DNA from: Cercozoa sp. M6MM
Taxonomy: Eukaryota; Endomyxa: Ascetosporea
Length of the DNA: 41,929 nt
Reading direction: 5' to 3' (one strand)
Assembly (NCBI GenBank): GCA_040357565.1
Contig: JBDODJ010000098.1
The notes under the pieces are model-generated. The model saw only the letters and a list, made by a program, of their open reading frames with translations. It made no database searches and was not told where the DNA came from. Of this stretch, positions 1 through 11,311 are shown one piece after another. A program made the position numbers and the translations under genes. Position 1 is the first letter of the stretch; each line of letters begins with the position of its first letter.

Positions 1-91
1 TTACCCCCCTTTACTCTTACTCCCTTTACTCGTACCCCCTGTTACTTACCCCATGTTACCCCTGCTCGTGTTTGTGTGTGTGTGTGTGCAG

Positions 92-180
92 TGGAACTGG
101 GTCTCTACTTTGCCGGCCACTTTGCGCGCTTTGGCAGCGCCAGCACCGCCTCCGAGTCCGCTGCCGCCACGGCGAGCTGA
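92..180 (+). CDS. 3'-terminal exon of an unknown gene (partial)
   Basis: A pyrimidine/TG-rich stretch (1-91) ends in GTGTGTGCAG and is followed by an open frame of 29 codons that closes with TGA at 178-180. The peptide begins ELGLYFAGHF and ends in an alanine/serine-rich tail. The exon starts with two bases of a split codon. Upstream sequence is rich in TTTACTC/TACCCCC units, like many introns in this window, which supports the reading as intron plus last exon. The rest of the gene lies left of the window. I do not recognise the family. It could also be chance. Confidence 0.35.
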
Positions 181-429
181 GCTTGTCCCGTCCGCGCGGA
201 CTAGAACAGACGTCGCGTAATGAATGGACGTCACTACCGCACTGTTAGAAGCCTCTACAGTAGCTTATCTCGTCCGAAATAGTGAGCCCATAAAAAAAAT
301 GTCGGGAAGCTAGCTTTACCTTTACGATAGTGGAGCCTGCACGTGTGTAGTATTGTCTAGGCGTTTCTGACGGAACTGTACTAGACGCTTATTTGTCATA
401 CGATACTGTAGGACTCCCCACCGGCAAGA

Positions 430-536
430 TCAGGCAGCGACGGGACGGCCGTCCAGACCGAGCGAGAGCGACGCCATGACACGTGCCTCCTTGACTGGTA
501 CCAGAGGCCACTACTCAGAACACGCATGTGTGTGTG

Positions 537-615
<79 letters not shown>

Positions 616-625
616 NNNNNNNNNN

Positions 626-674
<49 letters not shown>

Positions 675-2595
675 CAGTCGCAGCAAGTGCAGCAATCGCG
701 TCAGCAGAATGTCGCGCGCCATCGTCATCGACGCGTCCACCACGGACAGTTTCGACCCTGTCGCATGGGATAAAGACGGGTGTAAAGATGGTAAAGACGG
801 GGTAAAGATGGGGACAAAGACAGGGGTAAACAGGGGTGGTACCGTCGATTTCCTGCCACTGGATGGCGACCTCGCGCACCGGGATTCGCGCCTCTCGTGC
901 CAACAACAGCAGTTCCACATCGAAGGCCCAGCGTCTGCAAATCGCTCACTGCGTTTTAACCCCCACCCCACCCTCCCTCTGACACCCATCCTTTTTACCG
1001 CAGTTTCTGCGACGGGAAGATGCGCTGCGCAGCACCGCGCGTGAACAGTTTGAAGCCACACTGCGTGTCCTGCACACATACACTAAGGGTGTAAAAGAGA
1101 TGTTCAAGAAAGTAAGGTAAGGGGGGGGGGTAAAAGGGGTAAAAAGGGTGGGTAAGACTCCACCTGGACATGCGCGACGCCAAAAACGCGGAGGTACAAA
1201 TGAAAACACTTCATCAACAGATTTCGCAGAAACGAACGCGTCGCTTCGGCCTGTCCATTTGGGTGTACATTTGAACAGGTCAGACGGACACAAATGGACT
1301 CAACAGCGCCTACCTCTGACTGCAAGTGTGCACGGGAGCCTGTTCACCGAGGTAACCGAGGATATATAATGGGGGGGGGGTGAAAGGGGGTATAAACGCT
1401 ACCGATCGCAACGAGAGGCAGCTGCCAGTTTTCGCTTTCGGCGCTGCCGCGCATCTCTCGCATCGCCTGTGTAGAAGTACCTCTCGGACAAGAACAAGCG
1501 TGTTCAGACACAGGTACGGATTCGAGTCGCTCGAGGTGCGAGATCTCCGAGGCGCCGTCGGCGTCGGCCATCAACAGCAAGCGGCCTCGCGCGTGCAGCA
1601 TCCCTGGAGGGGGGTAAATGAGGCGGTTTAAGGGGATGAAAGGAGTAGGGGTATAAGGAGACACACCTTGCTGCACGGCAAAGCCCTTGCCTTGGTTGCG
1701 CGGCAGTGCCAACAGCCGCATCTCGACAAACGCCGACTCTCCTACAGTCAGGGGAGTAAGGGGAGGGGAATAAAGGAGCTTAGGTGTAAGAGGGACAGAG
1801 GACCTAAACAAGTAAGTGGGGTGAAAGAGAGGAAGGAGGGCAGGGGGTGGGGATGGGAATGGGGATGGATGGATGGGGGTAGAAGGTACCACGAAGGAAT
1901 TCGTGTGCCAGGTCATACGTGAGTTCCCTGTAAACTCAGCAGTATTGACTGATCTGATCAGTTGATATCGACACGGTTACTGCACTGTGTACCTGGTACG
2001 GTCTCGACTACCGTCATCAACGATGATGATCTCGCACGTGAACTGTGGCTGCGTGCGGCGGCGTTGAGCCAAATATTTCATCGTCTGCGTCATCATTGGA
2101 CGCAGTCGCATCTGAGAATATTAAGGAGTAAAAGGAACAGGAAGGGACAGCAAAAACTATGCAAGCAAAAGGGCTCAGAACCTCCTCATTGTAGGCCGGC
2201 ACCACGATACTCAAGTCCACACTTGGCTCGTCAAACACCGAGCCAAAGTACACCTGCGTCGGCTTGTCACCCACCGATGAGCCTGCACAACAAAGAGTAC
2301 ACGGGTTAAGAGCCAAAAGAGCAGTGAAAAAAACGAGAGACCAGGCCGCTCGAACGTGCGCAGGGCAAAAGCGCTGCCAGAAGTCCCGCGAATTGGAGTC
2401 AGAAACCACCACTGACCATATCAGTTCAAAGTTACAGCAAAGCGAAAACCAGAGTATTTGGCTACCACAAGTCTTGCCAGCAGTAGTGCGACCGCCATAC
2501 CGGCCGCCTGCGCGACGAGTGAGACCTGCATTCACTCTCAAGGTCACACCTTTTCCCTTGCAACATATTGGACAGTGATTTGCAAAAACTGCCAC
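430..2595 (-). CDS. ALG5: Dolichyl-phosphate beta-glucosyltransferase (ALG5), 11 exons
   Basis: The enzyme moves glucose from UDP-glucose to dolichyl phosphate at the ER membrane, making Dol-P-Glc for N-glycan assembly. Exons (gene order): 2595-2182, 2111-1993, 1927-1890, 1741-1667, 1603-1403, 1339-1314, 1250-1164, 1069-999, 934-843, 757-675, 510-430; the spliced length is 429 codons with all phases closing. Family blocks appear in the right order: VVPAYNEE, IIIVDDGSRDRT, GKGFAVQQG, LLMADADGAS (metal-binding DxD), GSRAHLQSE, DTQCGFKLFTR, RWAFDVELL and IQWQEIDGSKL. The N-terminal exon holds a hydrophobic stretch (around WSLVFFTALLAL) that would be the membrane anchor. The N-terminus before it is longer than in human ALG5, so the true start may lie nearer to 2300. 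The last intron holds a (CA)n tract with a 10-N gap. The gene is divergent from sideroflexin. Confidence 0.93.
526..672. repeat. (TG)n/(CA)n microsatellite with a 10-N gap
   Basis: Near-perfect TG dinucleotide repeat, interrupted by ten N at 616-625, lying in the last intron of ALG5. The tract starts directly at the GTAC splice donor. Open frames across it are only repeat translations. The true length is unknown because of the gap. Confidence 0.97.
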
Positions 2596-2776
2596 TGAGC
2601 GATTTTCAGACTCTGAACTACCTTCATAAAGTTCTCACAGCGCTGGCACACATGCACTATGCTGCACTGTGATGCAAGGCCACCTTCTGTCTTGCTTTGA
2701 TTTTTCTGTGGCTGCAACGCACAAGACCAAGGCACAATTATTGATTGCGACTGCGCGCACGAGTGTGTTGGGAGTC

Positions 2777-4625
2777 ATGCCGTTTGGCGAGGACAGTTAT
2801 GTATGTTGGTTTTGTGAAATCTGATCATGGTGCACAACTGTATTGTGTCTTGTAGTGGGATCGCGTTCGACGCAACTTCCACCTGATCGTATCGTACAAC
2901 AACATGCAGCATGTGTACGTAAAGTATTGATCTTCGTATGTGCGTACACAGGACCCTCGCACGTTGCTGGTGTCGGACGATCAAATCAATGAGTGCAGGG
3001 ACCTGCTAAACAGGTGTTAAATTTTATCTATAACTTGGGTTTCTAAAAACTATCTAATGTTCGTTCTTTTGAGGATGCACTTTTAGTATCGTTGGACTGA
3101 TATGGGATCCGCACTTTGCAGGCATGCGCAAGGTGAACACGTTGCCCACGAAGACTTGTTCCGCGCGAGGTACCACGGAGATGTGTCACTTGGAGTAACT
3201 ATGCATTCATCGTCCCTGTGTGTGTAAATGATGCTTGTAGGAAGGTAGTGCAGGCGCTCGTGCACCCCGATACGCAAGAGACAGTATTCCGTAGGCTTAC
3301 GTGCTTTGAGATTGCGTTTCTTTAACTTACTCTGTGTTTATTGTAGGCCCACTGAGTGCTGCCGCAATCGTGCCTGTCAATGTCTCTCTCGACACTGTTG
3401 TATCGTATACATACACCTTTATCTTTGGTATACAGCAAGTCCACATGTGTGTGTGTGTGTTGTGTGGGTGTGTGTGCGTGTGTGTGTTCTGAGTCTAGAT
3501 GATCATGGCTCGCACGCCTGCTCAAATCGTATTCGCACAGTGGCTCAATCAGACCTACAATGCGTATGCGCGCTGCTACCCACACTGGCTCTTGAGTCAA
3601 ACCAAATAATAGACATAAATTTATGTGCGATAGACTGCACTACCGTGCCAACAGAAACGCCTCGAACTCTGCCTCCAACGCACTGCTGTTGGCCAGCTAC
3701 GTGGGCGCCACATCGTACCCAGCACATACTTTCAACGTAAATGATACCTGTATGCAACACACATGTGCAGATCGGCCGTGGCAGCAGCACTCGTGTTGAA
3801 CCGTTTGTCGAAGCGACTGCCACAAAACACTGGTAGATACCTCCCTTTGGGATGTGCCTGCCAGTGCACATATGCGCACTGTACCACAGGCATGCTAGTG
3901 TGTCGCTTGATTCCATTCGGAGCCGTTGCGGCCGCTGACTTGCTCAATCTAGCAGTCATGAGGTGCTGCTCTTTCGTGCTCTGTATATTTGTATGATCGT
4001 ATGTATCTGTTAATGTGTCCGCGTTGTTGCAACAGGCACGACGAGTACATGAATGGAGTCCAGGTGTTCGACAAAGAAGGTCAGGTTCTCGGTGTGAGTC
4101 GGGTATGCTTAAACTTTCGTTTTACACTCTTACACTTGCCTTGCCTTGCTGATACCAAGACATGTACCACAGGTTGCAGGAGCCTACGCCGTCGGTGCCT
4201 GTGTCACCGGTCGCATTCTCGCAGCTGCGCCCATCCTCATTTTACCCAACCTGTAGGATATTCACCCTGTCCTATGCCGCTACACTTTTTGATAATGACA
4301 CACGTGCTGCAGAACGATGCACTACCTGGAGCAACGCACCAGACTGTTCTCGAGTGTTCCGAAACGGTTCCGTGGTGTTGCACGCACCGCTGTCACGCTT
4401 GGCTTGGTCGCAACGATGCTGCAGATTAGTGTTCCGTACGCTTTATTTGCTTGAGCCTGGGTGTCTATGTGTCTGTGTCTGTGTGTCTGTGTGCTATGAG
4501 AGATACGATACACGGTCTACTCTTTGTGATGCTTCACCCACAGACTGAGCTTCGGAATCTTCCGACAACGAGCGCAGTTGCCACTCGCCGTATTGGAACC
4601 CGGGCTCCGTGGTGCGTCGGTCTGA
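2777..4625 (+). CDS. SFXN: Sideroflexin (mitochondrial serine/amino-acid carrier family), 14 exons
   Basis: Sideroflexins are multi-pass inner-membrane carriers; the animal members move serine into mitochondria for one-carbon metabolism. Exons: 2777-2800, 2856-2888, 2952-3013, 3122-3169, 3241-3290, 3347-3399, 3499-3563, 3634-3714, 3771-3832, 3890-3962, 4036-4093, 4173-4252, 4313-4435, 4544-4625; 298 codons, giving 297 aa, close to the usual 320. Signatures: WDRVRRNFHLIDPRTLLV, KVVQALVHPDTQETVFRP (the HPDT motif), WLNQTYNA, YRANRNAS, RLIPFGAVAAADLLN, VFDKEGQVLG and a C-terminal LEPGLR. The ATG chosen gives MPFGEDSYWDRV, matching the short N-terminus of the family. The 181-bp gap to ALG5 must hold both promoters. 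Confidence 0.93.
3448..3489. repeat. TG-rich microsatellite in a sideroflexin intron
   Basis: TGTG units with interruptions in the intron just before the exon that begins MIMARTPAQ. No function is apparent. Confidence 0.8.
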
Positions 4626-4764
4626 ACATGGAACACTGGACAGTGAACTATTTGACTTTTGCGGACAGGGAATGCTGAGCCTGGGGTCAGTTTCGCGCAT
4701 TTCAACAAGGGCATCTAGCGTCTGACGCGGACAGCAACGGTGTGTTAAATGACTGAAGCGAGGG

Positions 4765-5145
4765 ATGGAGCAACGTAACACAAATGAGACAGAAGCTGAG
4801 TTCACACTGGCCCGATCACACATACTATTCGACTTTCCGGGCCCGCTTAGGCGCGCTTAATTGCGCAGGCTCGAAGCCGCGTTTTCAGACACCGCTCATA
4901 GTAAACACGTTTTTGTGGGCCATTGCTTGGCACGAGAGATTCAGACTGTTGGGAGCCACGAAGAGCCAGTTCAGATTGAAAGCGTGAGTCAAGCAATGGA
5001 AGAAATGCGGCGACAAAATTCGAAGTGCAAAATCAGACATTTGAGTCTCGGCCTGCTGTCGAAAGTTGCTCTGAAGAACCGGACGTCGAGAGCGTTGATT
5101 CTGGCCTGCGAAATGTCGCATCTGCTGAGGAAAACCCGGGGTTGA
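4765..5145 (+). CDS. Doubtful small gene between sideroflexin and IFT74
   Basis: One three-exon model (4765-4774, 4869-4983, 5037-5145) yields 77 aa, MEQRSKPRFQ... with a hydrophobic middle (LIVNTFLWAIAW). It uses a GTGAGT donor at 4984 and an ATCAG acceptor at 5036. A rival reading enters the exon at 5037 in another frame and runs to TAA at 5280-5282, giving an acidic then basic tail (SEEPDVESVDSG...). No family is recognised, and the stretch could be untranslated sequence between two convergent genes. Confidence 0.25.
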
Positions 5146-5333
5146 TTGCTCCCAGACGCAGGCAGCATCGTTTTCTTCAACCTGACCGGACAGTTTCCTT
5201 CAGTTCTATACGTCAAGATGGGTTTCTACGGCGCCAGCTAGCTATCTATTCTGCCGTGCTACCAACACTAAAGCTGCTGTAACGTAAGTCGCGATCGAAC
5301 TACTGTACAGTAAATCGTCCATCGCGCACAGAA

Positions 5334-7308
5334 TCACTGTGCACATAGCCGCGCGTACTCACAATGAGCGCGATTAATCTCGCCAATGAGCGAAGTGACA
5401 GTGCCATGTGCCTTCGTGCAATCGCTTCGCTCGCGCAATGACTGCACCTGCAGTACAAGAAGTGTCTGGTTTTGATAGTCGGTTGTAGACATGTAAAACG
5501 GTACCTCATCTTGCAACTCGGTGAGTGTCGCTTTGTGGTTCCGAAGCTGCTTTTGCAGTGACTTCAGCACATGCGCCTCTTCGTTGCTGACAGCACGTGT
5601 CAGCTCGCCATGCTTTGCTTGTGCTTCGTCGTGCTGACTCGTGACTTCGCGCACTTGGGACTGCAACTGCTTGATATGCTTGCGCGCATCGGGTGCCTAG
5701 ATTTGTTTTGGTTGTTTTAGTCAGCTTTCGCATTCACTGGCAAGACGAAACGCACCTCTTGTTCGTCCCAGTGCCGTGCTTCATTGCGGAACTCTGCGTA
5801 CTCTGTGCGTCGTTCCTGTACGCGAAACCTCTTGTCGGCGAGTCCTTGTAGCTCGGCTTCGATGCGTGAATCGAGTCCTCTCATTCGCTGCACTTCTTGT
5901 TGTCGAAGCTGAACGTGCTCTTTCAGTGCAGAGATCGTGTCATGTGCGTCTCGACGCTGTAGCTGTGTTGAAAGACGTAGTGCATTCGTTGCACTATACT
6001 AGTACTCAATTTGCAATGAAAGCGTTATACCTTTTTGCGGCGAAGCTGTGCGCGAGCTTCGGCAAGTGTGCCCTGCAACAGCGAGGGATCGCCTCGCACA
6101 GCCTGTAAATGTCGGTGCTGCGCCTGCATCTGCGTGAGTTGTCGTTGGAGTTTCTGAAGCTGCTGGTCGCCTTCACTGCGCTGCCGTTGCAGTTCCGGCG
6201 CTTTCTCCTCAAACTCGCGCAGGAACGAGTCGAGTTTTGCCGAGCGGTCGGCGAGCGCGGAGTATTTCGCAGCGTCTTTCGCGAACTCGGCGTATTCGCG
6301 CTCACGTTGCTGCAGCGATTCAACCTCGGATCGCAGCTGTTCGTTCTGTTTCTCGTGTTCAGCGATCGTTGCGGTGAGTTGTGTGAGTTCAGCATTGGTC
6401 TCACGTGCTTCAGAAACGATTCGTTCGCGTCGTTCCTGAACGGAGAGTTCGCGCGGTTGCGCTTCTTCATGCTGCAGACGCTGCTGTCGCTTCGTCAGTT
6501 CGGAGATGCGACGTCGTGCGTCAACCAGTCGACGGAGCATACCGCTGTCGACATCAGTGCGCTGCGTCATGGATGCAACACGCTGAGTAGAGGAGCTAAC
6601 TTCGGCGTTGGTATGCGCTAGCTGGTGCAGCACTTGCTCCAGTTGCTCGATCGTTCGCGATGCTTTGCCGGCATCGCCCTCTGCGGCGAACACGCGCTCT
6701 TTCAACTGTGACAGTCTGTTTAAAGGGAAACGAAATGCCCAGAACAAATGCAGAGATCCCAAGGAGTTTACAGCTGTGCGCGCTTTTTTGCTTCAGACTG
6801 CGCCGTGCTTTGCGCCTCATTGCGTGCGAGGAAAAGCTGATCCACGGTTGCAGCTGCGAGACACACACGTTGTTGAGGAAGACATTTTTTGAGGGCATGT
6901 TTGAATCACCGTAGTGCGCGTTCTCATTGGTTGTGACATCAACTTGTTGCTCCAACGCATCGAGATCGACGTCGCCGCGTGCTTTGTCGAGAGCCAGGTT
7001 GTAGTCGGCGAGTTCGGCCTCCGCGTTGAGCACCTTCTGCTGCCATCGCTGCCGCTGCGAACGCAGTGCGGTCGCTTCCATAGCGGCTCCGCGCAGCTCT
7101 TCCCGTAAGGCTTCTAGCCGCCTGCCCACAGCAAGAAATGTCACTACCACTCAAACTCCTAGATAAGATAATTTTACTTAATCTCTGCAAAAACGTGGTT
7201 CTGCTGATTGCGAACCCTCGAGACAAAAAGCTGCTCATCGGCGACCTGTCGTCTGCCTGTGGCCGTGGCAACACCACTGACGCCATGCTGAGTGACAGGA
7301 CGCCACAT
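5334..7308 (-). CDS. IFT74: Intraflagellar transport protein IFT74, 7 exons
   Basis: IFT74 pairs with IFT81 in the IFT-B core and carries tubulin and other cargo along cilia. Exons: 7308-7178, 7121-6910, 6853-6772, 6715-6031, 5962-5756, 5696-5505, 5447-5334; 541 codons (540 aa; human about 600). The N-terminus MWRPVTQHGVSGVAT matches the basic RPVTQQGLTGMKT region of the family. LADYNLALDK followed by an NEN block matches the ADYNMLVDK region. The block KYSALADRSAKLDSFLREFE matches the conserved KY.EL..R...MD.FI..FE segment. The remainder is a nearly continuous coiled coil rich in Glu, Gln and Arg. The disordered N-terminal tail is shorter than in animals. The start is the first ATG after a region shared with the divergent gene at 7401. 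Confidence 0.85.
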
Positions 7309-7400
7309 TTTGGTCGCGAGGTGAGACCTAACGCAATTACTGTATCAAAATCTTGCTGGAGTTACAGTTACTGCACTTTTGTCTCTTCCCCCGCGGAAGC

Positions 7401-9250
7401 ATGCAACTACCGTATGTGGTACACTTCCTCAACCAAGAACTCGATTTATTCGTCTGAAACAGCTTGGTTTTAGTGTCGGATGCTCGCACGAGCGTGTTCC
7501 TGCAACTTGCATCTCAACTGAGCGGAACTGAAGTGAAAATTGGAAAATACAAAAAATGGAACTCTTTGACGCTGACGCCACATGTAGCTGATGGATCCTT
7601 CGCATTGATGATTGTGATTACTATATTGTGTCTAATATTCTATTGGATACAAAATGTAGGGCTCAACTGCTCGCGCGAGCGGCGTGCTCGTCGACTTATG
7701 GCTAGATATGGTACTGCACGACACAGTCCGGCTTAAACTTACATTTTATATTGGCTTTGACGTTCAGCTTTCGGGCGCAACGTGCACCAGGCTGAGCAAG
7801 GGCAGGTGCCGATGACACGAAAAGAAATGATCAGCACGGTCGGTATGTCTATTATTGATAAACCGTACTAGTAGAGGTAAGTTAACTTTGAGACCGAAAT
7901 TGGCTTAGGGGTGCTGCGGACTCTGCTGTGGCACGAAGTCAGACGCGCGACAAAGTGTCCCGCTCAGTCAGACAATCAACGCAGCTACGGCGAGAGTTGT
8001 AACCGAGGTGTTAGACTTGCCGACATGTCTGTCAAGGAGGCTCGCAGTGTCGTCACATGTCGGAACTTTGACACAGCGTACCGTTCCCTTCCTAATTTGT
8101 AGAGTGTAGAGCATGATCGGTAGTGGTGCAATGTCTGTGCACACAGGTTGATGTGCTACTATTACTCACTGACTCGGCACGCGTGTGAGGAACTGCACCG
8201 ACGGTGCCAATTCATCAAGGTAAGTTTACTTGACTGGGCACAACCCGTCACAATACAGGTGCATCCTTTCCTCCGTACAGGTGCCAGAAAGAGTGAACGA
8301 AGAGATCGAGTCCTTTCGTCTGCACGAAGAGAAGGTCAGTTTTGCGGGCAAAAGTTGCTCTAGTGTCCAGGCTATGTGTTGGGATGATGTACAGGCACTG
8401 CTTGACGAGCAGCTGTGGTATGCCGACCAAGACCTCCCGGAGAACGTCAAACGCGAGGTGTGCCTTGGTTTAGTGGAGCATAGCTGCTCTGTCAGTGTAA
8501 ATTAACTGTCCATGTCAACTGTTTCACCAGGTGATCGTGGACCGAGTGTTGATGCCGCTCTTTACCACGGGAGCATCGCTGCTGCAGGCTCTTGATGGTA
8601 CAGTACTGTACCATTCCGTTGGTGCCTGAGGTAGATCATTACTGTCTTGTGAGTTTAGATGGTGACATCTCGGCGGTGGCCGCTTTCATCGTGCGACGCA
8701 AGTGCTCACCCAAACTGATGCAACGCACCTGCAGACTTTGGGCGCGTCGTCTCCTTGAGTCTGAAAGCGGCCACCACCGGGATGCCAGTCTGCAGTCGAA
8801 AGCGACCCAGCACTGGGATGCCAGTCTGCAGTCGAAACCTAAAGGTGACCAACTGAAGTCAGAGGTCATGGAGGACAAGAGCGTTCTGGCACTGCTGTGT
8901 GACCACATGAGTGACGATGCATACTCCATTGTCATGGTAGTTTACTCCGTGCTGTACCGACTCGTTTATTGGCCTGTACAATGTACTGTATCTACCCAGG
9001 ATTACTTGCTGGCCGTACCCGTGGTTTGCTTTGAGTCTTGACGCTCAGCCTATCAGTAGTGTTGTTTAACAAGATTACCGTAAACGACTGCTGAGATCTT
9101 GAGAATCATTGTGCCATATTAACAAAAAGTATACTCGACTGATATGTTATTGGTTGACTGGTATTGTCCGAGCTGTCTGTGCAGGCGGCCGCCTTGGTGC
9201 CTGAGGATAGCAGCGACGGTGATTACGACTCGGACTCTGACGACGAGTGA
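7401..9250 (+). CDS. Unrecognised protein with a possible membrane segment and an acidic C-terminus
   Basis: Exon model: 7401-7411, 7463-7710, 7768-7842, 7893-7998, 8147-8219, 8281-8334, 8395-8457, 8531-8597, 8659-8936, 9185-9250; phases close at 347 codons (346 aa). Exons from 7893 on read as one helical protein (RRELLMCYYYSLTRHACEEL, VIVDRVLMPLFTTGASLLQ, ISAVAAFIVRRKCSPKLM). It ends in PEDSSDGDYDSDSDDE, a tail typical of nuclear or scaffold proteins. Exon 2 encodes a hydrophobic run (FALMIVITILCLIFYWIQN) followed by basic residues. This could be a membrane helix or an unrecognised AT-rich intron, so the first 90 residues are uncertain. Exon 4 could alternatively be 7909-8077. A 36-bp unit is duplicated inside exon 9. 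I do not recognise the family. Confidence 0.55.
8781..8852 (+). repeat. 36-bp tandem duplication inside a coding exon
   Basis: The block beginning GATGCCAGTCTGCAGTCGAA occurs at 8781 and again at 8817, giving DASLQSK twice in the protein. The unit is a multiple of three, so the frame is kept. Both copies are nearly identical, which points to a recent event. Confidence 0.8.
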
Positions 9251-9718
9251 GTTGCGCGAAGCTGTTTTTGCGTGGCGTTTGGTTTAACAGACGAGAACTG
9301 ACGTGAACGGAGCTGAGTAACGCGCCAGACCTTGCGTTGTTTTGTTGAACTAACTGAACGTCACGTCGTTAACTGGGAACTGACGTGAAGTTATGCGAAA
9401 AGTAAGAAAAAGTATACGGTGGAATTTTCGTTTTTGCTGTCCAATCACTCACGTCACTCCAATGAAAGGGTCAAAGCTGAAGTTCTGGTACTTAACTGTC
9501 TGTTTAGCAGAAACAGATTTACAGTAGACGCTGTACACAGTGAGATAAATCAAAGAAGAGCGATTGCAATTGCAAAAGCCGATACTACACACAGAGGCTG
9601 TCCGCTGGTTTAGTGCAGCGTTTCAGGGGGAGTACAGTCAGTCTTAAAGACGTAAAGACGTAATGTACGTTCAGTTCGAGGGGCGGAAGCAGCTTGTGTT
9701 GAGAGAGGCGACAGTGGG
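9251..9718. other. Intergenic, convergent 3' regions
   Basis: This lies between the acidic-tail gene (+) and the 183-aa gene (-). No convincing frame was found. The short string GAACTGACGTGAA occurs twice (about 9296 and 9378), and near-inverted GTCACGT pieces lie between; this may matter for 3' processing, but nothing more can be said. Confidence 0.6.
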
Positions 9719-10648
9719 TCAGTGCTTGAGACAGAGTAGCTCCAGCTGTACGCGCACGAGCTCGCCGGCCAAGTCGGACGGCAGGTCGTCTTGCTCTCGG
9801 GCGCGCTTGACGGCGAAGCAAGCGCGAGCAGCGCGTTCGCCAACTGAGTCGCAAGCGCGCACGACTTGCGTGCGTCTGCTCAGAGGGAACACGCATCTAA
9901 ACCAGTGACACTACGATAGAGGCCTCGTACAGGCACAACCACTGTACCGCTTGATCGGCGTCGCGGCTTCGCAAAGCGGCAGTTCGCTAGCGCAAGTGCG
10001 GTACTCGGCGAGCACCGCTACACCAAACAGAGTGATAGAAATGCAAACTGACGGGAAAGAGACAAGGGACGGAACTGAAAGTGAAAAAGCGAGGAATTAA
10101 AGCGAAGTGAAAAAAGCGAAAGTGAAACTGAAAGTCAAAGCCAAAGCCGAAAAAAGCCAAAGCGAAACGAACCAAGCGAAAACAAGCGAAAGTTATATTA
10201 CACAGACGGGCCGCGACAAGGGCGGCATGGGTGGCCACCAGCTGGCCGAGTTGACGCTGGAGCGCGAGCTCCTGCTCGGCGCGACGCACCGCCGCCGTCG
10301 CTTGCTTGAAGACGAGCACGCTGTAGCTGCGGTGCACACGCGCGAATTGCTTGTCGGCGCGGCGCAGCTCCTCCTCGGCAGCGGCCAGCCGCTGTGCCGA
10401 GCGTGAGCGGAAGCGAGGAAGGCGGCGCGGCAAGCGCAGGTGCAGGCGCAGGCGCAGGTTGGGAAGGCCCCAGTGGGGCAGATGCGGGTGGTGGACAAAG
10501 TCCACGAGCTTTGACATGACAGTCTAACAACACAACACACACACACAAGAACATCACCGAATATTAAACGAGGTTTCGAGGGCACGCACAGCAAGCACAC
10601 ACTAGCCACACAGCATTGGAGCCCAGCTAAAAGGGTGTAACTCACCAT
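9719..10648 (-). CDS. Unrecognised 183-aa basic coiled-coil protein
   Basis: Exons: 10648-10646 (ATG only), 10523-10202, 10017-9948, 9875-9719; 184 codons in phase. The ATG sits directly before a GTGAGT donor, and the second exon opens with ACT GTC ATG, so a start at 10517 is the alternative (MSKLVDFVHHPHLPHW). After an N-terminal alternating basic/leucine stretch (RLRLHLRLPRRLPRF) comes a helical, alanine-, glutamate- and arginine-rich region (AAAEEELRRADKQFARV, VRRAEQELALQRQLGQL). The C-terminal part is also helical (DLAGELVRVQLELLCLKH). No zinc, membrane or catalytic motif is visible. The N-terminus could be a mitochondrial signal. Confidence 0.55.
10018..10201 (-). repeat. Degenerate TTTCGC/TTTGGC repeat filling an intron
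   Basis: On the sense strand this 184-nt intron is a string of TTTCGCTT, TTTGGC and TTTCAC hexamer-like units, making an almost continuous pyrimidine-biased repeat from about 10080 to 10195. It probably arose by slippage and is much longer than the typical intron in the window. Confidence 0.7.
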
Positions 10649-11311
10649 TTTGGTTGACAAAAAACTTTTCGGGTTCAGGATTGGTGGCCGATCAGTGGCC
10701 AGGTCACATCATCACGTACCCCCAGAGCGCGCGGTTTGCCGAGTGTGCCACCAAAACGCCATTTTGAGCGATTTCTCCTTGTCTGGTGCACCTTACGGCC
10801 TCTAGTTCGGTAAAATAGTGCAAACAACTAAATCTCAACTAAAGACCCCAGCATACGTTCTAAGAGACACTGTGGCTCGAAAAAAACGAGAAAAACCGGT
10901 CTGGGCGAGTTTTGGTCGTTGTGACAGTTTTTTGAGGATTTTGCGAGTTGTGGAGCGACTTTAGGCGCGCCAACTGCCACAGCACTGCCAAATTGTGTTA
11001 TGCGTGGGCTGTGCACGTTTGAACTGTTGGGCACTTGTCGCGCGCCAACGCTTTCTTGCTGGTCGTGACGTTACGATAAAAAAGCCCTACTGGCCGGGGA
11101 AGACGCGCATCGCATGTGATGCTATCGCTAAGGTGGGAGGTAGGCACGACCATGCTCTCGTCTTGTAACCCACCGCACCCCAGACTGGTGCACGGAACTA
11201 CATAGTTGGTTTTAATAAGCAAAAACTCAACTGCGGGCCACATGACCGCATGTCACTGTACAACGCTAACGTCGACGCGACAGTCACGGTGGCAAGCTTC
11301 GCTGAGGTGGT
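10649..11311. other. Intergenic, 663 bp
   Basis: This stretch holds the upstream region of the 183-aa gene and the 3' flank of the PrmC/HemK gene. No coding pattern, RNA gene or repeat is seen. Confidence 0.6.

Noticed and set aside
476-1079. Several frames of Cys-Val or His-Thr repeats
   Set aside because: They are translations of the TG/CA microsatellite in the last ALG5 intron and include the N gap.
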